Source: Gemmatimonadota bacterium
GTDB taxonomy: Bacteria; Gemmatimonadota; Gemmatimonadetes; Gemmatimonadales; Gemmatimonadaceae
Length of the DNA: 32,131 nucleotides
NCBI GenBank assembly: GCA_025362095.1
Contig: JANYIJ010000041.1
Coordinates: 1-32,131, forward strand
Direction of reading: 5' to 3'
In this document: one piece after another, positions 15,754 through 23,748 of the stretch
How the letters are laid out: the number at the start of each line of letters is the position of its first letter
Position numbering within the stretch: the first letter of the stretch is position 1
Notes under the pieces: generated by a model
Database searches by the model: none
What the model was told of the DNA's origin: nothing
What the model saw: only the letters and a program-made list of their open reading frames with translations
Position numbers and translations under genes: made by a program

Positions 15754-18462
15754 GTGTCCGCTCCGCTTGCCTCCGATCGTGACCGCGACACGCTGAAGTC
15801 GTTCGCGCGGCGCATCGATCCATCCGATGCGGGCGCGCACAACAACCTCGGCGTGCTGTACTACAACAAAGGCCTCTACGAAGAGGCCGCGGCCGCGTTT
15901 ACGAAGGCGCTCGAGCTCGACCCCAAGATGCAGGTCGCGCAGCGCAACCTCGAGGTCGCGTATTTCAACACTGGCTACTACGACAGGCGGATCGCAGAAC
16001 TGCGCGAGAAGCTCCGCTTCCGCGTGGACGACCGCGACGCGCGGTGGGAACTCGGGCGCGCGTACGCGCTGCTCGGAAAGTCGGACGAGGCCGTCGCGGA
16101 ATTCACGGCACTGCTCAGGCATCACCCGAGCGATCTCGGCGCCGTGGTGCAGCTCGGTCTCGCGGAGAAGGCGAGTGGGAATCTCGGCTCGGCGCAGCAC
16201 TGGTTCGAGGACGCGATCCGGCTCGACCCGTCGAGCTCGGTCACGCGTTTCTATCTGGGCGAGGTGCTCTACAACCAGGGACGCATCGACGACGCACTCG
16301 ATGCGCTCAAACGCGCGATCGAACTCAATCCAGACAATCCCGACGCGCATTTCCTGCTGAGCTTCGTCTACGGCGACATGGGAAAGCACGAAGAGGCTGC
16401 GGCCGCGAGCAAACGCGCCGTGGCGCTCAATCCCACGCTCTCGCGCGCGCAGGCCAACCTCTCGCTCGACCAGTACAACCCGGACAAGTACGCCGAGCTC
16501 GTGCCGTCGCAGCACGAGCGCAAATCGGCGCGCATGATGCAGGTGGCGGAGGGCGTGGAACTCGCGCACTACAACCTCGGCCTCGCGTTCCGGCAGAAGG
16601 GTTACTACGCAGAAGCGCAGCGTGAGTACCAGCTCGCGCTCGAGCGTGGAGAGGATCGCGCGCTGGTCCTTCAGGCGATGGCCGAAGTGCACCTGCTGCG
16701 GAAAGAGTCTGCCGAAGCGATCTCGCTGTACGACAACCTGATCCTCGAATCGCCGAACAGTCCGAAACTCTGGAACGAGCGCGGCGTAGCGGTGCATCAG
16801 GACGGGCGGTTTGCCGAGGCGCTGCAGAATTACCAGAAGGCGCTCGAAGTCGATTCGCACTACGCGATCGCGCACAACAACGTCGGCGTGGCGCTCTATC
16901 ACGCCGGCGAACGCGAGAAGGCGGTGGACGCGTTCCGCGCGGCGCTCGATGCGAACGCCGCGTTCGTGAAGGCGCGGCTCAATCTTGGGCTGCTGCTCTG
17001 CAAGAGCCACCGCTTTCAGCTCGCGCTCGAGGCGTTCAAGCAGGTGCTCGTCACGGAGCCGGAGAATCCGCTCGCGTGGAACGGCATCGGACTCGTGCTG
17101 GGCGAGCTGAGAAAATTCGAAGACGCGCGCAACAGTTTCGCGCGGGCGATTCAGGCGCGGCCGGATTTTGCCGAGGCGCACTACAACCTGAGCTTTACGC
17201 TTTCCAATCTGGGCGATCACGAGGGGGCGCTGCGCGAGACCAAGCGCGCGCTCGAACTCGATCCGTACTACGTCGCGCAAAAGTTCTCGCTCGCGATCGA
17301 TCTCGAGTACGAAGATCCCGATCTCTCCGTGGTGCCGGATCTCGGCGGAGAGCAGCGCATGAGCGCCGAAGTGGAGAGCTTCACGTTCGATCCGCGCTTG
17401 CTCGAGTCTCTGTTCAGCGAGCTCGCGCCGCCGCCGGAGCGGGAGCCGCAGGTCGTTGTTGAGGCCGACGCATTCACGATGGCCGTGGACTATCTCTCCA
17501 CCGGCCTCTACGATCGCGCGATGGCGGAGGCGAGCCGCGCCATTTCACGCGGCGCGGATGCCGCGGAAGGGAATGCGCTGCTCGGCGACATCCTCTGCAG
17601 GCAGGGCGCGTACGGCGACGCGCTGGAGAAATATCGCGCGGCGCGCGTGGCGAGCCCGTCGCATCTGCGCGCGATGCGCGGCGAGGCGCAGACGCTGCTG
17701 CTGCTCGGACGAGGCGCCGAGGCCCGCGACGTGTCGGATCAGGTGCTTGCTGTTGCGCCGAACGATGTCGACGCACTGATGCTCGCCGCGACCTGCCGCT
17801 TCGAGGCCGGCGATGCCGCTGCCGCGCTCGAGGCACTCGAGCAGGCGCGTGCGCTGGCGCCAAGGCGCGCGGATGTGCTGCGCTGGATCGGAAACATCAC
17901 GCGCTCGCTCGGCGACGTCGACGGCGCGATCCGCGCGTATCGCGACGCGCTCGCGCTCGACGCCGATTTCGCCGCGGTGCGGTTCGATCTTGCGCGGTTA
18001 CTCATCCAGCGCGAGCTGTGGCACGAGGCGGAGCAGGAGCTCGTCGGTGCGCTCGACGCCGTGCCGACCTACGCCGAGGCGACGCTCGAACTCGCGACGC
18101 TGCGGCGGCTGATGGGCAAGCAGCAGGAAGCGGTGATCCTGCTCGTCGATCTGCTGCAGCGCGATTCGTACAACTTCGACGCGCACATCGCGCTCGGCGA
18201 GACGCTGATCGAGCTGAACCGGCCGGCGGACGCAGGCACGGCGTTCCGTCGCGTGCTCGCGTTCGATCCCGATCATGCGGGCGCGACCTTCTACGACGGC
18301 GTCTTGATAGCGGGACAGAAGCGCTACCGCGAGGCGATCGACCGCTGGCAGCGCGTCATCGAACTCGAGCCTGCGGGCGAGTACGCGCGGCGCGCGCGCA
18401 AAGAGATGCGCACCGCCGAAGACCTGATGAAGGTATTCGGCGACCGGCTCGGAGGGCGCTGA
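15754..18462 (+). CDS. large tetratricopeptide-repeat protein (902 aa)
   Basis: This is a scaffold built nearly entirely of TPR units, recognisable as repeated A-x-x-x-L-G-x-x-L/Y ... A-L-x-L-x-P patterns, such as NNLGVLYYNKGLYEEAAAAF and WNERGVAVHQDGRFAEALQN. Two non-TPR linkers interrupt the array, one near 245-265 (YNPDKYAELVPS) and one around 530-570 (acidic/proline, VVEADAF). No signal peptide, membrane segment or enzymatic motif is visible, so it should be cytoplasmic. It begins with GTG 14 bases after cheC, with no strong Shine-Dalgarno. Given its place between cheC and the PATAN, roadblock and mglA genes, a role as an assembly platform for this pathway is the simplest inference. Its ligands are unknown. 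Confidence 0.87.
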   Translation: MSAPLASDRDRDTLKSFARRIDPSDAGAHNNLGVLYYNKGLYEEAAAAFTKALELDPKMQVAQRNLEVAYFNTGYYDRRIAELREKLRFRVDDRDARWELGRAYALLGKSDEAVAEFTALLRHHPSDLGAVVQLGLAEKASGNLGSAQHWFEDAIRLDPSSSVTRFYLGEVLYNQGRIDDALDALKRAIELNPDNPDAHFLLSFVYGDMGKHEEAAAASKRAVALNPTLSRAQANLSLDQYNPDKYAELVPSQHERKSARMMQVAEGVELAHYNLGLAFRQKGYYAEAQREYQLALERGEDRALVLQAMAEVHLLRKESAEAISLYDNLILESPNSPKLWNERGVAVHQDGRFAEALQNYQKALEVDSHYAIAHNNVGVALYHAGEREKAVDAFRAALDANAAFVKARLNLGLLLCKSHRFQLALEAFKQVLVTEPENPLAWNGIGLVLGELRKFEDARNSFARAIQARPDFAEAHYNLSFTLSNLGDHEGALRETKRALELDPYYVAQKFSLAIDLEYEDPDLSVVPDLGGEQRMSAEVESFTFDPRLLESLFSELAPPPEREPQVVVEADAFTMAVDYLSTGLYDRAMAEASRAISRGADAAEGNALLGDILCRQGAYGDALEKYRAARVASPSHLRAMRGEAQTLLLLGRGAEARDVSDQVLAVAPNDVDALMLAATCRFEAGDAAAALEALEQARALAPRRADVLRWIGNITRSLGDVDGAIRAYRDALALDADFAAVRFDLARLLIQRELWHEAEQELVGALDAVPTYAEATLELATLRRLMGKQQEAVILLVDLLQRDSYNFDAHIALGETLIELNRPADAGTAFRRVLAFDPDHAGATFYDGVLIAGQKRYREAIDRWQRVIELEPAGEYARRARKEMRTAEDLMKVFGDRLGGR

Positions 18463-18464
18463 CA

Positions 18465-19568
18465 ATGGCGATCGAAGGACCACTCCGCGAACTCGGCATC
18501 CACGACGTCTTCCAGCTGCTCGATCTGAGCCGGAAGACGGGAACGCTCGGCGTGACGTCTGAACTGCGCGACAACGAGGGCACCGTTCATTTCCAGAACG
18601 GCAAGGTTGTCGCGGCCGCTATCAAGAGCAATCCGCACCGCATCGGCGAACTCCTGATGCGCGCCGGGCGCGTGACGGCGTCGCAGGTCGCAGAAGCGAG
18701 CGCGGCGCAGACGGAGCGCGGCGACGCGCGTCGTCTCGGCGAGATCCTGCTCGACATGGGTGCGATCACGCAGAAGGAACTCGAGCGTCAGATTCGAATT
18801 CAAATCGAGGCGGTCGTGTTCGAACTGCTCTCGTGGCGCGAAGGGTTTTTCCGGTTCGAAGAGGGGCTGATGCAGGGCGTGCCGATGGTGCAGATCGGCA
18901 CGGAGGCGCTGCTGATGGAGGGCGCCCGCCGGATCGATGAATGGTCGCGCATCTCCGATCGCGTGCCGAGCCTGCTCGCGATTCCGCGGCTCACCGATAC
19001 CGGCGACGACAAGCACCCACCGATGCTCGACCTGCTGCCGAGCGAGTGGGAAGTCTTGACGATGATCGACGGCGAGCTGGACCTGCGCGCGATCGCGTCG
19101 CGCCTTGCGCGCACGGAGTTCGATCTCGCGAAGGTGGTGTACGGTCTCGTGAGCACCGGTGTGGTATCGCTCAGGGTGCCCGCGTCGGTGCAGGAGCGTG
19201 TCGCGGCGCGCATGAGCACGCCGGCGATTCCGATTCGCGCGGTTGCGGATGTGGAGACCCCGGTCGTCGGCGGCATGGCAGTACCGTCGCCTGTCGCCGC
19301 GGCACCCGCATCCCCGCGCGCACCGTCGCCCGCGGACGATCTCCCGCCGCTCGCACCGAAGCAGGAAGCGCCGCCAATTGCCGACGGACTCGATGATCTG
19401 GAGCGCGGATACCAGTACCTCCTGCGCGGCGACTTCGACAGCGCCGTGGTGTCGTGGGCCGTGTGGCTGCAGGCGAATCCCAAGCACGAGATGACGGAGA
19501 AGACTCGTCTTGGACTCGAGGCCGCCGCGCGGCTGCGCGGGCTCGTGGAGGCGCGCTACGATGAGTGA
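18465..19568 (+). CDS. PATAN (DUF4388) domain protein with C-terminal TPR-like tail
   Basis: The ORF track extends this frame back to 18018 inside the preceding TPR gene. The ATG at 18465 (MAIEGPLRELGIHDVFQLLD), two bases after that gene, matches the domain start and gives 367 aa. The PATAN/DUF4388 domain, named after cyanobacterial PatA, covers about 1-140 with its signature KTGTLGV...GTVHFQNGKVVAA and the helical insertion RIGELLMRAGRVT...RLGEILLDMGAIT. A winged-helix-like region (about 185-245), a Pro/Ala linker and a single TPR-like hairpin near the end follow. PATAN proteins are thought to mediate protein contacts and often accompany MglA-like GTPases. No enzyme motif is visible. Confidence 0.88.
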   Translation: MAIEGPLRELGIHDVFQLLDLSRKTGTLGVTSELRDNEGTVHFQNGKVVAAAIKSNPHRIGELLMRAGRVTASQVAEASAAQTERGDARRLGEILLDMGAITQKELERQIRIQIEAVVFELLSWREGFFRFEEGLMQGVPMVQIGTEALLMEGARRIDEWSRISDRVPSLLAIPRLTDTGDDKHPPMLDLLPSEWEVLTMIDGELDLRAIASRLARTEFDLAKVVYGLVSTGVVSLRVPASVQERVAARMSTPAIPIRAVADVETPVVGGMAVPSPVAAAPASPRAPSPADDLPPLAPKQEAPPIADGLDDLERGYQYLLRGDFDSAVVSWAVWLQANPKHEMTEKTRLGLEAAARLRGLVEARYDE

Positions 19569-20373
19569 CGACATCCGCGCGCTCAGCGAAACGCTCGCCG
19601 CCGATCCGTCGAGCGTCGTGTTCGTGCAGCTCGGCGAGGCGCTGCGCCGCTCCGGGCAGGTGGAGCTCGCGTGGCGCGTCGCGACGCGCGGACTCGACCG
19701 CCACGCGCAGCGCGCCGACGCGCACGATCTCGTCGCGCGCATCGCGATCGACCGCGGCGATTTTCCGCGCGCACGCGACGAGTGGGAATCGGTGCTCACG
19801 CTCTCGCCGGGACATGGCGGCGCGCAAAAGGGACTCGGATTTCTCTGCTTCCAGCAGGGAGATCTTGACGAGGCGGCGAGATATCTCGGCGCCGCGCTCG
19901 CCGACGACCCGGGCGATCAATCGCTCGCCGCCGCGCTCGACACGGTGCGCGCGTCGCATCCCGACCGCCGGCCGATCGAAGAGGCGCCTACCGTGCCCGC
20001 GCCGGTTCTCGACGCGCGCACCCTGTTCCACGATGTGCTCGGCGACGCGCCGCAGACTGCGATTCTCCTCGACGCCGACGGTTACGTGGTTGCAGGCGAA
20101 TACCTCACCGCAGACGGCCGCGATCTTGGCGCGGACATCGGCGCGCAGCTCTCCGGCGTCAGCGACGAAGCCAATCGCGCGATGCGTCACCTGGGGCTCG
20201 GCCGCTGGCATCAGATCGTGTTCGAGGCCGAGACCGCGAGCGTCGCCATGGCACCGAGCGGCGGAGGCGTGCTGCTGGTCGCAGCGCCGCGCAGCGTGCC
20301 GCTCGGATATGTGCGGCGATTGCTCGAGCGTTCACTCGATCGCGTTCGCCGGTGGATGGGGCGCGGGACATGA
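19561..20373 (+). CDS. TPR-roadblock/LC7 fusion protein
   Basis: The ATG at 19561 overlaps the previous gene's stop by eight bases and gives 270 aa; the track's earlier start (19510) adds 17 unlikely residues. Residues 1-125 are TPR-like helical pairs (VFVQLGEALRRSGQVELAWRVA; QKGLGFLCFQQGDLDEAARY). Residues of about 150-260 look like a roadblock/LC7 domain: DAPQTAILLDADGYVVAGEY, then GVSDEANRAMRHLGLGRWHQIVFEAE, then SGGGVLLVAA. Roadblock proteins such as MglB bind and regulate small GTPases. The fusion could tether such a regulator to the TPR scaffold. The roadblock assignment is from pattern only, but the location just before two more roadblock genes and mglA supports it. Confidence 0.78.
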   Translation: MSDDIRALSETLAADPSSVVFVQLGEALRRSGQVELAWRVATRGLDRHAQRADAHDLVARIAIDRGDFPRARDEWESVLTLSPGHGGAQKGLGFLCFQQGDLDEAARYLGAALADDPGDQSLAAALDTVRASHPDRRPIEEAPTVPAPVLDARTLFHDVLGDAPQTAILLDADGYVVAGEYLTADGRDLGADIGAQLSGVSDEANRAMRHLGLGRWHQIVFEAETASVAMAPSGGGVLLVAAPRSVPLGYVRRLLERSLDRVRRWMGRGT

Positions 20374-20380
20374 GGAACGC

Positions 20381-20728
20381 ATGAGCAGTCCATTCACTGC
20401 GCTGCTGCAGTCGCTCATCCGCCACCGCGGCGTCACCGGCTGCATGGTGGTGGGAGAAGGCGACGGCATGATCGTCGATTCGAGCCTGCAGATCGGCGTG
20501 AATGGCGATGCGTTCGCAGCGCTGACGGCGTCGCTGTATCGCAAGGCGAGGCGGGCGGCGGCAGCGGCCGGGTTCGGCGAGACGGGATTTTTCGAGCTCG
20601 ACGCGGACGGCGGCCGCATGTGCGCCGCGGGACGCAACGATCTCGTGATCGTGGTGATCGCCGAGCCGCGCGTGAACGTCGGTCTCCTGCGCGTCGAGAT
20701 GCTGCAGGCGCTGGAGTCGTTCGCATGA
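20381..20728 (+). CDS. roadblock/LC7 domain protein (115 aa)
   Basis: It is a stand-alone roadblock/LC7 fold: FTALLQSLIRHRGVTGCMVV, then GDGMIVDSSL, a helix with AFAALTASLYRKARRAA, then FFELDADGGRMCAA and DLVIVVIA. The order helix-strand-strand-helix-three strands and the length match the family, which includes MglB, the GTPase-activating partner of MglA in Myxococcus. The real start is the ATG at 20381, preceded by TGAGG; the track's frame begins at 19565. It is the closest candidate for an MglB-like partner of the GTPase encoded two genes on. A GAP activity is inferred, not shown. Confidence 0.8.
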   Translation: MSSPFTALLQSLIRHRGVTGCMVVGEGDGMIVDSSLQIGVNGDAFAALTASLYRKARRAAAAAGFGETGFFELDADGGRMCAAGRNDLVIVVIAEPRVNVGLLRVEMLQALESFA

Positions 20729-21195
20729 AGCTTTCAGTCGCGGAGAACTGGGTTGAGGCGCCGCTCAAGCAATTCGTAGATGAGGCGCGTGTGCAGCTCG
20801 CCGTGCTGCTGAATCCGAGCGGGCAGGTGCTCGGCCAATTCGGATTCGCCAGCTCGGTAGACGTCATGACCGCGTGCGCGCTGGCCGCGGCGACGACCGC
20901 ATCGTCCGGGGAGCTCGGGCGCCTGGTGGACGGCCGCCCGTTCGCGGGCCTCCACTACGCCGGCAAAGTGCGGCAGATTTTCCTCGGGCAGGTGCCGATG
21001 GGAGCGGGCACGCTGATACTGCTCACCGTGTTCGACGAAGAGAGCTCGCTCGGTCTGGTGCAGGTGTTCTTTGCGGAACTTTGCGTCGCGCTCGCCGGCG
21101 TCGTTCAGCCCGACGCGCCAACAACGCCCGCGCTCGCGGAAGATTTCGAGCGCGAACTGAACCGGAATCTCTCAGTCATGTTCGGACGGTCATGA
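20725..21195 (+). CDS. second roadblock/LC7-like protein (156 aa)
   Basis: The ATG at 20725 overlaps the stop of the preceding gene (ATGA) and gives 156 aa. The core resembles roadblock/LC7: VQLAVLLNPSGQVLGQFGF, then TACALAAATTASSGELGRLV, then FAGLHYAGKVRQIFLGQVP and LILLTVFDE. A helical C-terminal extension (ELCVALAGVV...FERELNRNLSVMF) is not part of the standard domain. Two adjacent roadblock genes could encode a heterodimer regulating MglA, as with MglB and related regulators elsewhere. It ends 43 bases before mglA. Confidence 0.74.
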   Translation: MKLSVAENWVEAPLKQFVDEARVQLAVLLNPSGQVLGQFGFASSVDVMTACALAAATTASSGELGRLVDGRPFAGLHYAGKVRQIFLGQVPMGAGTLILLTVFDEESSLGLVQVFFAELCVALAGVVQPDAPTTPALAEDFERELNRNLSVMFGRS

Positions 21196-21238
21196 CCACT
21201 TTCCGCATTCCTCATCCGCACCCCGAATCGGTTCGAAA

Positions 21239-21838
21239 GTGTCACTCGTAAATTACGCAGCGCGGGAAATCACGTGCAAGATCGTCTACTACGGCCCGGG
21301 ACGGTCCGGGAAGACGACGAACCTGCATTACATTTACGGGCAGGTTCCGGGCGACCGCAAAGGCCAGATGGTTTCACTCGCAACGCAAACGGACCGCACG
21401 CTGTTCTTTGATTTTCTTCCGCTCGATCTCGGGATCATCTCGGGATTCACCACGCGATTTCAGCTCTATACGGTGCCGGGGCAGGTGTACTACCAGACCA
21501 CGCGGCGGCTCGTGCTGCAGGGCGCCGACGGCGTCGTATTCGTCGCGGACAGTCAGGCGCGCCAGCTCGATGAAAACGTCGAGTCGATGCAGGATCTCCA
21601 CGCGAATCTCGCGGAGCATGGCGTCGATGCGCGAACCGTCCCGCTGGTGATCCAGTACAACAAGCAGGATCTCCCCGCGGATCTGATTCTCACCGTGCCG
21701 GAACTCGAAGAACAGCTGAACTTCCGCGGCGTGCCGTCGTTCGCCGCCGACGCGCTGCACGGGCCGGGCGTGTTTGAAACGTTGCGCGCGGTGAGCGAGC
21801 AGGTGCTCCGCAAACTCAGCACCGGTGGAGGAGGCTGA
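21239..21838 (+). CDS. mglA: MglA-type small Ras-like GTPase
   Basis: MglA is the prokaryotic Ras-like GTPase that sets front-rear polarity and drives gliding and type IV pilus motility in Myxococcus. The sequence closely follows that protein: P-loop GPGRSGKTTN (19-28), switch region TDRTLFFDFLPLDLG (51-65), TVPGQVYY (78-85) and base-specificity NKQD (141-144). At 199 aa it matches the family. The GTG start fits because MSLVNYAAREITCKIVYYGP aligns with the known N-terminus. No C-terminal membrane-anchor motif is visible. It follows three roadblock-containing genes, candidate regulators, and immediately precedes the DnaA-like gene (two-base gap). It is the likely output switch of this chemosensory locus. 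Confidence 0.93.
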   Translation: MSLVNYAAREITCKIVYYGPGRSGKTTNLHYIYGQVPGDRKGQMVSLATQTDRTLFFDFLPLDLGIISGFTTRFQLYTVPGQVYYQTTRRLVLQGADGVVFVADSQARQLDENVESMQDLHANLAEHGVDARTVPLVIQYNKQDLPADLILTVPELEEQLNFRGVPSFAADALHGPGVFETLRAVSEQVLRKLSTGGGG

Positions 21839-21840
21839 GC

Positions 21841-23748
21841 GTGCAGCTCGATTCGCGGCTCCGGTTCGACAGTCTCGTCGTGGGCGCGGGAAACCGCCTC
21901 GGGGTGGCCGCCGCGCGCGCCGTGGCCGAGTCGCCGGGCGCCGTGTACAACCCGCTGTTCATCTACGGCGGCACCGGACTCGGGAAGACGCACCTGCTGT
22001 GCTCTGTGGGGCATCTCGCCGCGGCGCTGCAGCCGCAGCTCGAGATCGAATATCTCTCGCTCGATGAATTCGTTGAGCAGCTGCACGCGTCGGTGAGCGC
22101 GGGACAGATGGACGCATTCTCACGCCGCTATGAGCGCGTGGGACTGCTGTTGATCGACGACGTGCAGTTTCTCACCGGTCGCCGCGAGACGCAGGCCGAA
22201 CTCCTGCGGCTGTTCGAGCGCATGCAGACCGCCGGCGGGCAGATCGTGCTCACGAGCGACCGGCCTCCGGCGGAGATTCCGGACGTCGACGAGCGATTGA
22301 TCAGCCGTCTCTCCGGCGGATTGATCGTCGATGTCACGGCGCCGGACTACGAAACGCGCGTCGCGATTCTCCGCGCGAACTGCGAAGAGCGGCAGCTCGA
22401 ATTCAAGAGCGGCGTGCTTGAAGAACTCGCGCGCTTCAACTTCAACAACGTGCGCGCGCTGCAGGGCGCGCTCAATCGCCTCGTCGCGGCGAAGGCCGTG
22501 ACCGCCGAAGAAGAAGTAAAACCCGAACCTCCGAGGACTCCCGCGCGGCCGACACCCGCGGAGCGGCCCACGGGTGAGTTTGAGAGTTTTCTTTCCGAAG
22601 TCACCACGGTGGTGCAGCAGCAGGTGGAATCGTGGCAGGCGCGGCTTCGCGAGGCGGTCGCGTACTGGAACGGCGAGGGATATCGCACCGCCGTGCTGGA
22701 GCGCGCGCTCACGCTCACCAAGGCGCCGGATGTCGCGGGGCTGCTCGCGACGTTCACCGCGGCGGTCGAACATCTGCGCGATCTCGAGCAGAAAGCGGTG
22801 GAAGTGGATCGTGCACTCGGGAGCGATCCTGTATTCCGCGATCCGGAGCGCATGGCGGCGGCTGAAGATCTCGTCGAGCGCGCGCTCGCCGGAGAAACGC
22901 CCCCCGGCGGCCCGAGCCCTGCGTTTGCGCGCGCCGCGTTCGAGGTCGGCACGTCGAACCAGCTCGCGGTGCACGCGGCCGACGCCGTTATTGCATCGCC
23001 GGGTGTGAAATACAATCCGCTGCTGATCCACGGCGCGAGCGGCGTGGGGAAGACGCATTTGCTGCACGCGATCGGCAACGCGCTCGTGCAGGCGCGCGGT
23101 TCACGCCTGGTGGTCGCGTGCGTCCACGCGCAGCAGTTCATCGACGAACTCATCGCGTCGATTCAGGGCGGCACGATCGAACGCTGGCGCGCGCGCTACC
23201 GCTCGGTCGATGCGCTGATGATCGACGACGTGCATTTTGTCGCCGACAAAGAGCGGACGCAGGAGGAGCTGTTCCTGCTTTTCAACGAAATCGTCGGAGC
23301 GGGGAAGCAGGTCGTGCTCACCAGCGATCAGCCGCCCGCCGCGATTCCCGATCTCGAAGCGCGGCTCCGTTCGCGATTCGAAGGCGGGCTCGTCGTGCCG
23401 ATTCAGGCGCCCGATCGCGCGCTGCGCGAAAAACTGTTCGCGCGATTCCTTTCCGCGGCGGGGCGAGAGTCCGATGCGCATCTGCTGACGCTGCTCGGGC
23501 AGCAGCCGGTGCAGAGTGTGCGCGAAATTATCGGCGTCGTGAATCGTCTCGGCGCTGCCGCGCATGCCGCGGGCGCACCGCTCGACGCGAAGCTCGTGCG
23601 CCGCGAACTCGGCGCGGTGACGCCGTACGCCGGCGTGCCCGTGGTGACGCAGGCCAATGACGCCCGCGACCCCGCGTTCATGGACGCGGAAAAAATCGTG
23701 TGGGACTGGCCTGAAGTCGGATCGCGCATCATCGAGGAGTTTCGCTGA
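21841..23748 (+). CDS. tandem DnaA-type AAA+ ATPase without DNA-binding domain
   Basis: The 635-aa protein contains two DnaA-like AAA+ modules. Module 1 (about 1-220): Walker A GGTGLGKT (43-50), the DnaA-like MDAFSRRYERVGLLLIDDVQF (90-110) with Walker B, sensor I LTSD (137-140), box VII ERLISR (151-156) and sensor II NNVRALQG (R205). Module 2 (about 365-590): GASGVGKT (398-405), ALMIDD (458-463), LTSD (493-496), ARLRSR (507-512) and VREI (R561). A helical linker of about 140 aa joins them. DnaA's N-terminal domain and C-terminal helix-turn-helix domain IV are absent; the end is DAEKIVWDWPEVGSRIIEEF. Both modules look competent for ATP. The GTG follows GGAGGAGG. It is not the replication initiator; its function is unknown. 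Confidence 0.9.
   Translation: MQLDSRLRFDSLVVGAGNRLGVAAARAVAESPGAVYNPLFIYGGTGLGKTHLLCSVGHLAAALQPQLEIEYLSLDEFVEQLHASVSAGQMDAFSRRYERVGLLLIDDVQFLTGRRETQAELLRLFERMQTAGGQIVLTSDRPPAEIPDVDERLISRLSGGLIVDVTAPDYETRVAILRANCEERQLEFKSGVLEELARFNFNNVRALQGALNRLVAAKAVTAEEEVKPEPPRTPARPTPAERPTGEFESFLSEVTTVVQQQVESWQARLREAVAYWNGEGYRTAVLERALTLTKAPDVAGLLATFTAAVEHLRDLEQKAVEVDRALGSDPVFRDPERMAAAEDLVERALAGETPPGGPSPAFARAAFEVGTSNQLAVHAADAVIASPGVKYNPLLIHGASGVGKTHLLHAIGNALVQARGSRLVVACVHAQQFIDELIASIQGGTIERWRARYRSVDALMIDDVHFVADKERTQEELFLLFNEIVGAGKQVVLTSDQPPAAIPDLEARLRSRFEGGLVVPIQAPDRALREKLFARFLSAAGRESDAHLLTLLGQQPVQSVREIIGVVNRLGAAAHAAGAPLDAKLVRRELGAVTPYAGVPVVTQANDARDPAFMDAEKIVWDWPEVGSRIIEEFR

Noticed and set aside
13517-15823. 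768-aa minus-strand ORF opposite cheA and cheC
   Set aside because: It is a shadow of GC-rich coding DNA: Arg/His/Glu-rich, no domain pattern, fully antisense to two well-supported genes.
14989-17280. 763-aa minus-strand ORF opposite cheA, cheC and the TPR gene
   Set aside because: It is antisense to clear genes and lacks any recognisable motif; long open frames on the opposite strand are expected at this GC content.
21196-21238. promoter search in the gap before mglA
   Set aside because: The 43-base gap shows no convincing -35/-10 pair or terminator; mglA most likely continues the upstream transcript.
21841-23748. chromosomal replication initiator dnaA
   Set aside because: It has two AAA+ modules but no domain IV helix-turn-helix, and there is no DnaA-box cluster, dnaN or gyrB nearby.
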